From NCBI GenBank assembly GCA_003342895.1, contig PTFA01000092.1, positions 2,630,850 to 2,694,849 on the forward strand: DNA of 64,000 nt. The letters run 5' to 3'. Origin of the DNA: Casuarius casuarius (lineage: Eukaryota; Chordata; Aves; Casuariiformes; Casuariidae). Both the position numbers and the translations under genes were made by a program. Positions 13,001-25,000 of the stretch are shown one piece after another. Positions within the stretch are counted from its first letter, which is position 1. The number at the start of each line of letters is the position of its first letter. The notes beneath the pieces are model-generated. The model saw only the letters and a program-made list of their open reading frames with translations. It made no database searches and was not told the origin of the DNA.

Positions 13001-16000
13001 AAATCGGGTCTGGCAGAGCTGTCTGGCAGTGCTTGGACCCAGGCTGGTGAGGATGCTGCACGGCCCCGCTGCGGCACTGCCGTCAGGGCACGCAGCCTCC
13101 CCTCCGCCCCGGCCACCCGCGAGGAACAGCTACATCCGCTCACCTCGGTCAACCTCCTCCCTTGCAGAGCTCCAGGCTGCTACTGCTACCAACCAGCACA
13201 CTTAAAATGCAGGTCACTTTAGACTTTATTTAAAAAAAAGAAAAAGTTGCATTCATTGGTTATTTATGAAAATAGAGAGAAAGGAAATGAAAAGGATTGA
13301 GAATTGAGTTCCCAGGGCTAGTCTGAAGGAGCCTCTCATAGTCTCGGCGAGAGATGTGTCTAGGCAAGGGAGTAGGTTGACAGCTTACCTTGTATCTTGA
13401 GGAGTGTCTCTCGGTCTTCTAGTCGTTACAGTGGGATCTGTCAAAGCCACCGTTTCTCCTGGCCCCTTGTTGGGCTAGCTGGTGAGCTTATGAGTGCCAA
13501 GCTTGCAGGTTCTGGTACGTGGCTGAACGCCCAACTTGCATGAGCAGGTCGATCCCTTTTGTGCATTTTGTTTTAAGCAAACTGATTCCTTGTTAACTAA
13601 TATTAAATTCCTAATGATTTTTGATAGGTCTGGGCTGGGTTCTGGGTTCAACATCATTGAACGCGAACATAGTACATGGCCTGGCACAATGCTCTTAAGT
13701 CTTCCTTCTTGTTAGTCTCTAGCCTCCGTTTTATTTTTGTTTACATCAAAATAGTAATGGAAGTTGCTCTTGGAGACCTTTAGGAGAAGTCTTGGAAGGA
13801 CTGATGGAAGAAAAGCCTTCTGGACTGAAGGGTTGAGGCTCACCTCCCTGCCCCTAGCAAAAACTTTCAGGATGCATATGAATCTCATGTTTATTCACTG
13901 TCTTAGTTAAGAAAATAAGATCCATTTTATTTAGAAAACTCATGAAATCTCAGGGGACAGCAGGGGTGTGTTTTTTCCTGGAGCACTGCAAGAATGGGTG
14001 AAGCTTTGGAGATTTTGGTACACAATTCTGTTTTTCTGTTCTCTTTCTTTAAAGACCACTAGGTCCTCACCACGTGAGGGGACGTCTGTGAGGAAAGGGT
14101 GGCAGGGCCTGGTGACGCATATCGTGAGCTTTTGCACCTTAAGTAAAGGGCCAGGGCAGAAAATCCCGAACAAAGACATTCTTTCTCCAAATTGTTCCCT
14201 GGCACTCGGAGCAGCAGCAGTATTAAAAATAAAGCATGTTAAGCAGGCTGAATGGAAACCCTTTGCTCTCAGCTGCTGAGGCTACAGTCTCTTCTGCGTG
14301 GGTCCTCTGCAATTGCCGTAAAATCTTCCAAAAGTAGATCAGGATCTCTGTTTTTAATCTCCAAAGTCCTGGCTGCGCAGGCTGCCGTGGCTCAGGGCTC
14401 CCGTTTCGGCAGGGGATCCCACTTTCTGGACTCCCGGCGCCTGTGCGGGAGCTGCTCCGGGGAGAAGACAGGCAGTGCCGGGTTGGTAGTGCAGCGAGGG
14501 TCCGAGTCCCTCCGGCAGGGAGGGCGAACCCCTCCTCTCCCCTTCAAACAGTGCTGCAGGGGCAGGTGCCAAGTTCGCTGCTCCAGGATCCGGAGCAGCC
14601 CAGGCTGAGATTCCTCTTCTCTTTGTTACTGCCGTAGCTGCTTGCTGCAAGGGGAAAAAATGTGCAGAATGCCATTTTCGGTAAATCATGGGTGACATGT
14701 GAATTTTAATTCTATGTTACACTTATGTCATGACCCAGTGCTGCTTAAAATCAATTTTCCAGGGCTGGAATGAGCAGATAATATTTCGCTTGTAACCTCT
14801 CCGATTCCCAAAAGACCCGTCGTGCCCTTGCACTTCTGTCCAGCTGCAGCCGCCGCCGGCGGGGCCGAGGGCTCGGGGCTGTGGCACCTTTCCTGGGCTC
14901 GCCGGAGGGTGCTGCTGCTTTTCCCTTGCATCTCATACGCGTGACCCTTGTGCTTCAGCTGCACAGGCTGCTCCTTCGAACAGCTCCAGGTAAAGACTGA
15001 TGGAAGGATAATTACTCTCTTTAAAAAATGCATGCAAGGTTTCCAGTGTAATCTCTTCCTCGGTATGGTTGTGTATTTTGACTTTGGCGTGAGGAGCAGC
15101 AGGGAAGCTGCCGGCAGAGTCTCCGCCGAGCCGGGCCCCCTCCCCGCCGCCCGGCTGCTGTTCCGCCCCGCATCCTGGGATTCCTCGAGGATGAGGAGAA
15201 GCCCCGGGGCGAGCGCGCGCCGGGGAGGGGTCAGGCGGACGGCTGGGCTTTGCAGTGAGCAGCTGGAAGACAAGCCTTGCCATTTCTTGCTGTTCAAGTG
15301 GCTGCTTGGCCGGGCTGGTAAACAGGTGCGTGCTGTGACTCGGGTGTGAATGTGCGGATAGGCGTGCTCCGGGGTCAGCTTCAGCCGGCCAGGTTGGGGC
15401 TGTACCAGGCGAGCTAAAACAGACCACAACCATCTAGGTCAGGCCTCTTTTTACCAGAAAGTTGTGTTTTCCTACTTCAAACAGATGTTCGGGGCCCTTT
15501 TTCTCGTAAGGGCCAGTGTACGCAGCCGAAGCCGAGATTCCCAGCTCTGCCCCAAGCATGCTTGAGCAGGTGTGTTAGTGTTTTCCATACTTCCACTTTT
15601 GTCTGCAAATCAGGACTAATGCATCCATCTCCGTTGCTTTGTGCATGCTGCCCTTTGCCAAGCTAGAGCCCGCAAGCGTCGGAGGGACAGGTACAAAACC
15701 GGTCTGCTGGTAGGAGGGTGATTTCTTGAGCCAAGGCCCCCCTGAAGCTCCTGGCTTTGCTGTGTGCAGCCCTGACCTTGAGGCTGCCTTCATCTTCGCT
15801 GTGTCCATCCTCCTCAAACAAGTAACATCATCTCTCGCCACCTTGGGGGTGGTTAGTTGTCCTCGAACTCGTGCCCCGCGCGTGCACCCGAGGACGTGCT
15901 GCTAAAGCTGAAGGGCTGCTGGCTTGGAGAGGCTGCCGGGCCAGCGCGCTCTGTGAGCGGGCGTGGGCCGGGGAGATGCGCTCGCCCCGTGGCCTTGCGC

Positions 16001-19000
16001 GGTAACGTCAGCTCTTGGCCTGACGGCGCTGGAAAGTCCCTCCGAGTGGGAAGTTCCTCCTCCGGGAGCTGTCCCCGGCCTCTGCGGCTCCTGCGCTGCC
16101 GCTTCCCGGCTCCGATCCGCTGGGCTGGCAGGGAAGGTGCCAAAAGGCCCTTGCGATCGTGTGCCTAATCGACCTCTCTGCTCCCTCAAGCCTGCTCTAT
16201 CCCCCCTGCTCCTTTCTTTTGATGCTTTACCAAGCCTGGCTCAGCCCTGCTTTCATCGCTCTGCCTCATCCTTTTATTATAGCCGTAAAATGTGGCCCTC
16301 CAGGCTGTGCCCAGCCTTGATCCTTGCCGCTTCCTGTTCTCCGGGTTGAACGCTCTTCAAATCCCACACCCCCTGCCTGTGTTCAGTGCCAGGCAGTGCG
16401 GTATAAATAATACACTGCTTCCGTTTCGATAGAAGACAAAAGGGAGATGTGCAGAAAGATGCAAGGTGAGAGGCACAAGCCTGGAGCGATGGGACAGAAA
16501 AGTCTTTCTGAATGGCCTGTGGGTACACTGCAGTTGTGTTGGAAAACACAGAAGAACAGCAAGCTGTGATGCTTGAGATGAAGTTTGGAGCACAAATGAA
16601 AGTGTTTTAGCTCTGTGGATGTCCAGGATCAGCTGTGACAAGTTANAGAGATTGATTGTGAGGCTCAGAGGGAGGCAGGCTGCCTGGACAAGGAGTGCAG
16701 TTGAAAAGCGAAGGTGATGTCTATGTTACAAAGAGGAGCCAGTGGGTTGGTTGGTAGTTTTATCCACAGTGGTTGTGGGAGGAAGGAGAAGAGAAGATTC
16801 AAACCACTGTTTTAGGTGTACTGAGTTTGCTCAACCGGCAGGACAGCCATAAGTACACTTTGGAAATAGAGGGTGAAGTTTAGATCAGGGATAACTAATC
16901 TGAGTTAGGGAAACACGGCCTGTTCTCATGGACCTGGTAATTGAGTTTATGCTTCTGGAGGCAGAGTAAAGGGATGGATAGAGAGGTAAGACTGGAACTG
17001 GGATTTGTCAGACTAGGAGATCCAGGGAGGACAAGGCCCTGATGACTCTGCAGCGGGCAAGGACAGTGTGGTGGTTTGGAGATGACCTTGGATGTGGTCA
17101 CCAGAGACTCTGACAAGGAGGGGTGGAATGATATTGTCTTGTGCTCCAAAGAAAGACTTGCTAAGCGTGACTATAAAAAGGCCTTCATTAACATGGGATC
17201 ACTGCTGATGGAAGGTAGGTACTGTATTTGCTGCCCACCCTGCTCCTGGAGCAGTACGTTGCTTGTGTGATCATGGACCCATCGGACCGAAGAGGCTTGC
17301 GACAAAAGTGGATCTTGGACAAGGTCTAGTGGATGTCGCTGTGGCAACTGAAACCCTTCCCCGTCCCCTAAACCAAGCTGTCCGTTGCTGTCCAAAGGTG
17401 CAGAGCAAACTGTGCGTGCACCTCCTCTCTCCGCAGAGGAGAGGAGCAGGTAGCAGGGGCAGCAACTGCTTCAGCTGCTGCAGCAAGACTTGCCTGGGCT
17501 CGTTGGTCAGAGCTCCTGGAGGACCGTGTTAGGATGGTGATTTAATTGTTTTGTCCTTGTCTTCCCTTTCAGTAAATAAGGGGTGGAGGAAGCATTTGGC
17601 TGCTGGGATAATGTTTATGAAAGACGTAAGGATCAAGTTTTCCACCAAGCTGGTGGAAAACTTGATCCCTCCTGTTTGCAGCCACATCTACCTTCAGAAG
17701 CTCTGGCGCTCTGCCAGCAGAGTTGCATTAGCTGAGCCCCTCTTGCAGAGGTGCATTTGTCTGTGATGAATGGTATAACTAACCTGGAAATCAGAATAGG
17801 TTCTGCTGGAATAAGGTGCCTCTTTCCTAGGAAAGTTGCATATTGTTGATGGCTTATACCATTGTACTTGCATGTGCTGAAAATCATGTCTTTTGAGCAG
17901 ATTTACTAGCAAAGTATGTAGGTATAATTCAGCTCTAGTTGCTGTGCTCTGGCTGAGAATAATTTTGCATCTTCTGCTTGGCATCTTGAGCTTTCGTGGT
18001 GATTGTTTGCACAGCCCATGCAGTGACAAGCAAACAGCCAAATCCCGAGAGCTGACACACAATTTTTGACAAATGCGTTTAGTTGCTCTTTCCCATTTCT
18101 TTCTTTGCCTGCTTTGATACAGAGCACTGTTGAGCCCTAACGCACAAACGCTCGGCTGAGCTCTATTTATGGGTTCCTACAAGTTCCCGTCACTGTGGAT
18201 CAGAGCATGCAGTATGACCAAAAAACAGTTGGCATGCTGCTGTAGGCATCTCTTGGATCCAGCTAAATGCCTGTGATGCCAAGCCCTGATGGGAAGAGGA
18301 AAAGAATGGCTTTCTGGTATTTGCACATAGTTGCAAACTGTAAACACAGACTCAGGACTGCAAACAGAAGTCTGTACCACTGGCTTCATCATGTTGTCCT
18401 GGCTGTTTGCTAAAGCTGTTGCTTAATCCTTTTTCAGTCTTTTGCAAAGTCTGCATCCGCCCAAACTTCAGTGGGCATCAAACTTTGGCTGGGCTCCAGG
18501 ATGGGTTTGGGTTTTTTTTTTTTTTTTCTTTCTTTACCAGTCATTGCTTTCTGTCTTGGAGTAGGCTTGTTTCAAGTATGTGTAAATGGGACTGCAAATA
18601 CAAGGTGCTCTTGGGTTTTGCGTGACTACAAAAACCTGTGTATCTGTGAACGTTGTGTGTCCGAACAGCAGTAGGAACTGCCTTGCAAACGCTGGAGCTG
18701 CAGCTCTCTGCCGGTGTTAGCAGTGGCATCGGGAATGTTAATCCCACTGCGGCCCTGGTATGCGCTGCTCTTGGGTCAGCTAACCCAGCTCTGAATGGCG
18801 GTGTCATGGTGGGGAAACTCGCTGACAAATGCTAGCGCAGGGCATGGCTAGGACACAGATTTTTAGAAGAATAAACTTGCTTGCATGTGTCGGGTTCGGC
18901 ATTGTTGAAATTTGCTAACAACTGTAGCGTTAAGCACAGTGTCGCCAGGGCTTGCAAGAACCGTGCAGAAGAGTTGCTAAAAAGTGATATTGCTGAAAGG

Positions 19001-22000
19001 TCCGGAAGCTTGTTCAGTCGGGGCTCGGTGCAGGGAGCTAATACATGATGGGAGGAAGCCACTTTCCCCAAGACGTTATTAGCAAAATCAGCATGGCCCA
19101 GCCAGGGAACCAGAGGTTTCAGTGAGATCTGACCCTGCCGGACTTCCCCCTTGGAGGAAGGGAGAAGGAGCTGTCAGGGCAGCATGCTTTAGGTGAGCCT
19201 GGGAATGTCCTTCCCGTGGTTGCGGTTGAGTGCAGAGCACCTTTTGGAGTCGGGTCTTCTCTGTACGTGCGTGACCTGGAGCTGCTGCCTGAAGGTGGCT
19301 CCTAAAAGGAGTTTCCAGAAGTAGTGCTCTGCCCTGGGAGAAGATGATGAGAAAACGAGACAGGGAATGGAGAGAGGGAAGGAAGTGGCATTCACCTTCT
19401 TGTAGAGCTGGGCTCAGAAGCAGATAGAGATTTAGGTGATTTCAACCAGCTCTACACTCAGAAGGATTTAGGTACTGCCGCTCTTGGGTGCTGATGAATT
19501 TGGGCCTCACCTAGGTTTGTGCGAGCTGCTCATCTTCTGCATTTGGCCATTTAAAATGAAAATCTCCTTGGCTTTTGTGGCAGGCTGAGTCCTACCACTT
19601 TGTGCCAATTTTTAGCTAATTCATCCTCTTCCCTTTCCTTCCCCTCCTCACCCTTCCCATGGTTGCAGGTTTGTAACAGGATATCCACTCAATTCAAGAG
19701 AATGGGGGAAATATTTACTTGTGGCCGTGGCCACTTGCCAAGGTGGCTTTGTTCTCCCAGTCTCCGAAAGGACAGCCCAAGGAAACGCTCGTAGCTGAAG
19801 TTGGCATGCGAATTGGAGTAGGTTTCCTGCGGCTCTGGAAGTGAAATGTGTGACCAGGATGTTCTTTGGCCCCTAAGCACAAGGAAGGAGACCACCTGTG
19901 CGGGCAATGGACCGGCTGGGTCTCAAAGCCTTGTTTTGATGTGAAATTGCTGTCTCACAGTCATACAAGTTGTGCCTCGTCAAGATTAAAATTGGTGTTG
20001 GGTTGTTTTAGGTGACTTATGTGCCAAGCTTGTGATAGGCCTGGATTTTCTAGGAGAATTTAGTTTTGTGGTTAAGATGCTTGCCCCTGCACGACTCACC
20101 ACGTTACAGCTGCAGCCTCTTCTTGGTGACACCCAAGTCCTCCCATCATCGCAGAAAGCCTTTTTGTAACAAATTCAGATCTGTAATGACTGTGGCAAGA
20201 AAAGGAGTGAATTGGGGTGTCTGAATTTGAACCCTTTGGTAAGGCAGAAACAAGTATTCTTTTGACTGGCTTCTCCGTTTCAGTTGTAAATTGGCCCAGG
20301 AACTCCTAAGAGTATCTAAATTGTCTTGCACAATGAACTTGGATAGGTATTACTCACTGTAACTTAACCAATACATAGACTATACCGTCAGGAAGCTTTG
20401 TTTGTTCTGGGTGGTAGGAACGTCCTCTTGAAAATGTGCTATGCTTTGGTAAGTATGAATAGAAGCTTTTTTTCCACCCCCCACTCCAGGTTTCTGAAGG
20501 CCAAAGTCTTGAAACAACTTAGAAAGGCTGCTAAAGCTGTGCTGATAAGATATGCGGCAAATGTGTTTGAGAGCTGGTGTAGGAACAGAGACGTTTAAGC
20601 TGTTTGCTTTCCCCTTAACAGTGTGAAAAATGAATACGTCTCATTAAGAAACCTGGAGAACTGCGTGCTCAGAGTAAGGGCTACCCTGAAATATGTTCCT
20701 GGCTTAACTTGTGCCCTGGGCGGGCAGCTGAAATGCATGGTTCAGAGTCGTGATGTACTGGGTTGGAGCTTGCAGCTGGTCCGGGCTCTGCAGAGCTGCC
20801 GTGGCTCCAGCTCCACGTGCTGCTGCCTGCCTCCTTCGGCATGGGCTTGGGAGGGGGGACTGCCCTTGGATACAGCAAGCCCCTGGATGTTTGGACATGT
20901 GACTTTTGTGTGAGGTTAAGTCCTTTTCTTCTCTCCACTGCTTTGTCTTCAGTCAGTGAGCCCAAGTTATCTGAATCGGTTTTGGTAGTGGGTCTTTGCA
21001 GCGGGGTGCCTGCTAGAGCCGTTCCCCCCGTGGGTCTGATGGGCCGGGGGCTTCTGGCCAGACTAGGTTCATAACCTCTTCAGCCCAAGCCAGGACAGGA
21101 CTTTGGCCTCCACCCTGTGCTTTATGCTGGAGGTCTTCCTCCCCTCCAGCACCCCATCTCCACCACCGTGTTCGTGCATCTAGAGCGTGGCTTAAATTCT
21201 CGCTCTGAGCACAAGGACTCAAAACTGGTCCCCGGAGGTGACCGGACTGTGCGAGCCCCTCTCGGCTGGTGGGGGGAGCAGGCGTGGAGCAGGAGGGCAG
21301 GGAGGAAGGAAGAGCTGCAGCGCTGTTGACCAGGCTCTCTTCTGCTGTGGCTTTGGGAGATGTTAAGGAGATGTTAAAAGGTGAGAGTCCAGACCTTGTC
21401 AGGTGTGTGTCACCATTCACGTGAGCGGAGGGTGGTTCACGGGGTCTCCTGAGCTGCCTGTATGAAGCTGGAAGTCCAGGTTTCTCCAGCACGTGCTGCT
21501 CACCCAAACCAAGGTGAACGTGGGGGCTTTAGCCCCCCCTGCACGGAAGCAGATCTGCTTCCAGCAAGGGTGGAAGGGGCCTCGCAGACAAGAGCCGCGT
21601 GGCTCTGCTTCCCTCTCTGCCCAGCCTTTTCCCGCAGTGCTCCCGTGTTTGCCCTGAGCTGCAGAGCAGAGGAACAGGGCACTCATTTGAGCTGCAGGGC
21701 CCCTCTCTCCACCACACCAGGGTGCCCAGACATCTGCTGAGCCGTTTGCAAAGAGCCGTTTCCATTATTTGTGCAGCCAGCTGGATGTATTTCATCAGAC
21801 TGGGGCACTCATTGCTTAAAACCCCAGTTTTAGCCTCCAAAGTAAATGACATACTTCTGCTGTGCCCCCTCCCTAGACGCATGCCTTTGCACATGCCCTT
21901 CTTTCTTTCAGCAGTGGTCTTTCTTTCATCAGTGTGTGCTTACACACCCATAACTTTTATCTCCACTAAATCACAGCTCTCTTAAGCCCTTGCGTTTTCT

Positions 22001-25000
22001 GTAGCACTCCCCTTATCTCTGCTCTTTTCCAGGGCAGGGCAGTGGGAGCAGGAGGGGCTGAACAAGCGGTGAAGGCGTGTTTGCCCTGCAGTGATGCCGT
22101 GGCTCCCAGCAGAAGGCAAGGCGGAGCAGGAGGAACGCCTTGAGGACAGCTGGGCTTTTCTGAATTGCCGGGCAACTGTAAGCTCTGGAAGGCAATGCTC
22201 AGCTGAAGGTCCGAGGCAGTGCGGTTTGGAGCAGGTTGCTACCGCGCAGAGCTGCAGTGTCTGGTGTGAACACCAGCTCGTAGAACAGGGCTGGAAGGTC
22301 ACTCTCGGGTGGCTGCGTGTGTTTTTTGTCCCTGCTGTCTGTCCCCTTCTCTCCTCCTCATCCAGGAGCTTTGCCTTCTTTGCGACCATCAGAATAAAGG
22401 TGCAGTAAAGCCCTGGGAAGGTGCAGTAAAGCCCTGGGAAGGTGCTTTCAGTGATACTAGGCAGGCTGTGGGACACGTGAGCGGGTGCACTTGGGCAGGT
22501 CGCAGCCCATCTCAGAACAAGGTTTCCCTGGATTCGCGCTGCAGGCAGGAGGCAAATTAACAACCACCCTGTACGCAGCAGAGGCTGGGAGGGGGCTCTG
22601 GTGTGGAAACTTTTCAAAAGGAAAAAAAAAATATTGGAGGCCATGTATGTTGTAGAGATGAAGATGCAGTTCTGCTCGGGCAAGAGCCAGGTCTTAAAAT
22701 ACTCATAGTACCACCGCGCTTGCCAGCTCCCATCCTAAGCTAGAATCAGAGCTGGGCACAAACATGAGACGTTCTTTCCCAGAATTAAAAATCTTAACAA
22801 ATCTTCATAGGGCTGATGGCGGCCATGAAGCTATTAGTCCCGTGTTTATGCTTTTGCTGCCACCAAAGCTAAGGGGACTCTTCCCGTTGCCTGTGGGCCT
22901 GCGGGTGGGGGAGCACGGCGGGCTGGAAGATGCCCCCTCGCACGCACGGAGCCGGCAGTAACTTTCTGATTGTGCAGTTTTGCCCCTCTTTGCCGCGGTG
23001 CGCGGAAGAAGAGCTTGCGGCACGGGTGCGCGGGGTGCTGGCTAGCACCCTCCGGGGGTGGGCAAGGGGGTGCACCCGTTTTTCTGTTTGGGCTTTCACT
23101 GTCCCACAGTAAACGTTCAGCAGTGGCTTTGCAGCGTGCGGTCGCCTCTGGGCAGCCCCCAGTGTCTGCACTGGCTTTTTTTGTGTGTGCGTGTGCGCAC
23201 ACGGGTGTCTGTGGTGTTGCCTTCTCGTGGCTGAGCCTGCAGAAAAGCCGGGGGGTTTTATCGCTGCTCCTTGCAAGGAGATCTTGTTTGTTTGACTGCG
23301 TGAGCGAGGGAGGGGGAGTCTGAGTCCTGCCCCCCCAAAGGGGTATGTGTTCTGCATGGGGGGTTACTGTCCCCGGTGATGTGTGGCATCTGCTCGGCTT
23401 CTTGCACCGTGACCCTGTCCTGTAGGCAGAGCTGAAGGTCTGGGCATGGCGCTGAGGGTTGCACCTCTGCTCTGCTCCTGGGGACCCCTGCACCATGTGG
23501 CCGTGTCCGGAGGAGGTATGACACCCTCTGTGGTGCAGCCAGCTCTGTGAACACGCAGATCCTTTGAATAACTTGCAAATAGCTCTGTAACACTATTGTT
23601 TTTGCTTAGTTTATAAGGCATCTGACCTTTCTTTTGCTAAGGCTTTCAACAAGCCAATTTACAGTCTTGGAAGGGACCACCCAGAGTCTGGTTTCTTGGC
23701 CGGCACAGGGGGAAGGGAGGGAGCTCTTCAAAGAGCTGGAGAGGTGAAATTACTACCGCGGAGCCTATATTGATTTCACGGGCCGCGCGGTTCAGCGGTG
23801 GATGCCAGTCTGCTTTGCTCCCATCTCAGCAGAATGTGACCCCTGTCCCTCGGCGGCGGAAGTATTGAGGCGATCGCGTTTCCCCGAGCAGATCCGGTTT
23901 CTGGAGGCCATGAGGGTGATGAACCCTGCGCCTGGGAACGGCGCTGGGAGGGATCGGAGGGGAGGGCTTGGTGGACACACCATCTACTATAAACACCCGG
24001 CACAACGGCTTCCACGAGACCCGTGCCAAGCAGCGCTGACTCCTCGTAGCTCCGCTGTTTGCATGAATGGCTCTGCCTCTCCTCCTTTGAAGATGATGAC
24101 TCTCTCTGGAAACAGGAGATCAAAAGTCTGCTCTCAGACAAGTTGAAAGACGCTGTTTACAAATGTTTATCCTGGAAAATATTTATAGATCTCCCCTTGA
24201 GAGCCGGGTTGCACAGTACGGTGGCCTCCCTTGGACTGCTGAGTACAGCTACCTACCAGCCTGCGAGCCAAGTGCTCTCAGGTTAGCATGCGTCCTGCTC
24301 AGGGGTGCCATCTCCTTCCCCTGGTAGCTGCTGCTCGTTGTTGACCCCGTAGTGTTTATATCATCGTTGTACGTGGTGCTGTGTTCGGTGCTAACGTGCG
24401 CTCCGAGCTGCCCGTCTCTGCAGGAAGCGAAGATGTTCGGTAAAGAAGAGCAGGGAGATGGTTGCTCTCAGCAGCCTTCGTTGGGGTGTTTGGGGATGTT
24501 CACACCGGTTTGCTAAAAGCTCGCTGTTGATCTCGTCGTAGCGTGAGATGCTACAGCGATGCTCCCGCTGCTTCCAAAATAACAGCCTGATGTCTAGAGG
24601 TCTTGCTCCGAGGCTCGGACGCGCAATACAGACGCGGCAGCAATTAGCAGCTGTGCTGGTGGTGCTTTCGCTGAGTGGGTCTCCCTCCGTGCCGCTGCCT
24701 GTCTCGCTGTCCGTGTTGGAACAGCCAAGCGAATCCCGGAGCGCGGTGGAGGTGAGAGGGGCTCTGCCAGCTGTGCTGGTGGTCCTGCCGCTCCGGGGAG
24801 GACACAAGCCAGCTGTCCGTGGCATGCTGAGCGTGTAAGCCAGCGCTTACACTGTATCCATAACAAGGACTTGAATTGCTCTCCATTTTTCTCGTGCTGA
24901 AGGGTAATAAATCCCCCCGCTAATGCTATTTTCTGGGGAGTGAGCGGGGATAGAGGCTTGGTAGGACCGACGTGTGGCTCCGCAACCGCTCGCCTGCAGG

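Noticed and set aside
17076..17216. Exon-like frame followed by GTAGGT in intron 2
   Set aside because: No homology recognised, no convincing acceptor, and inclusion between exons 2 and 3 is not supported by known alpha-5 sequence.
17763..17882. Possible C/D snoRNA (GTGATGA ... CTGA)
   Set aside because: There is no terminal stem, no internal C'/D' boxes in order, and the spacing is at the upper limit.
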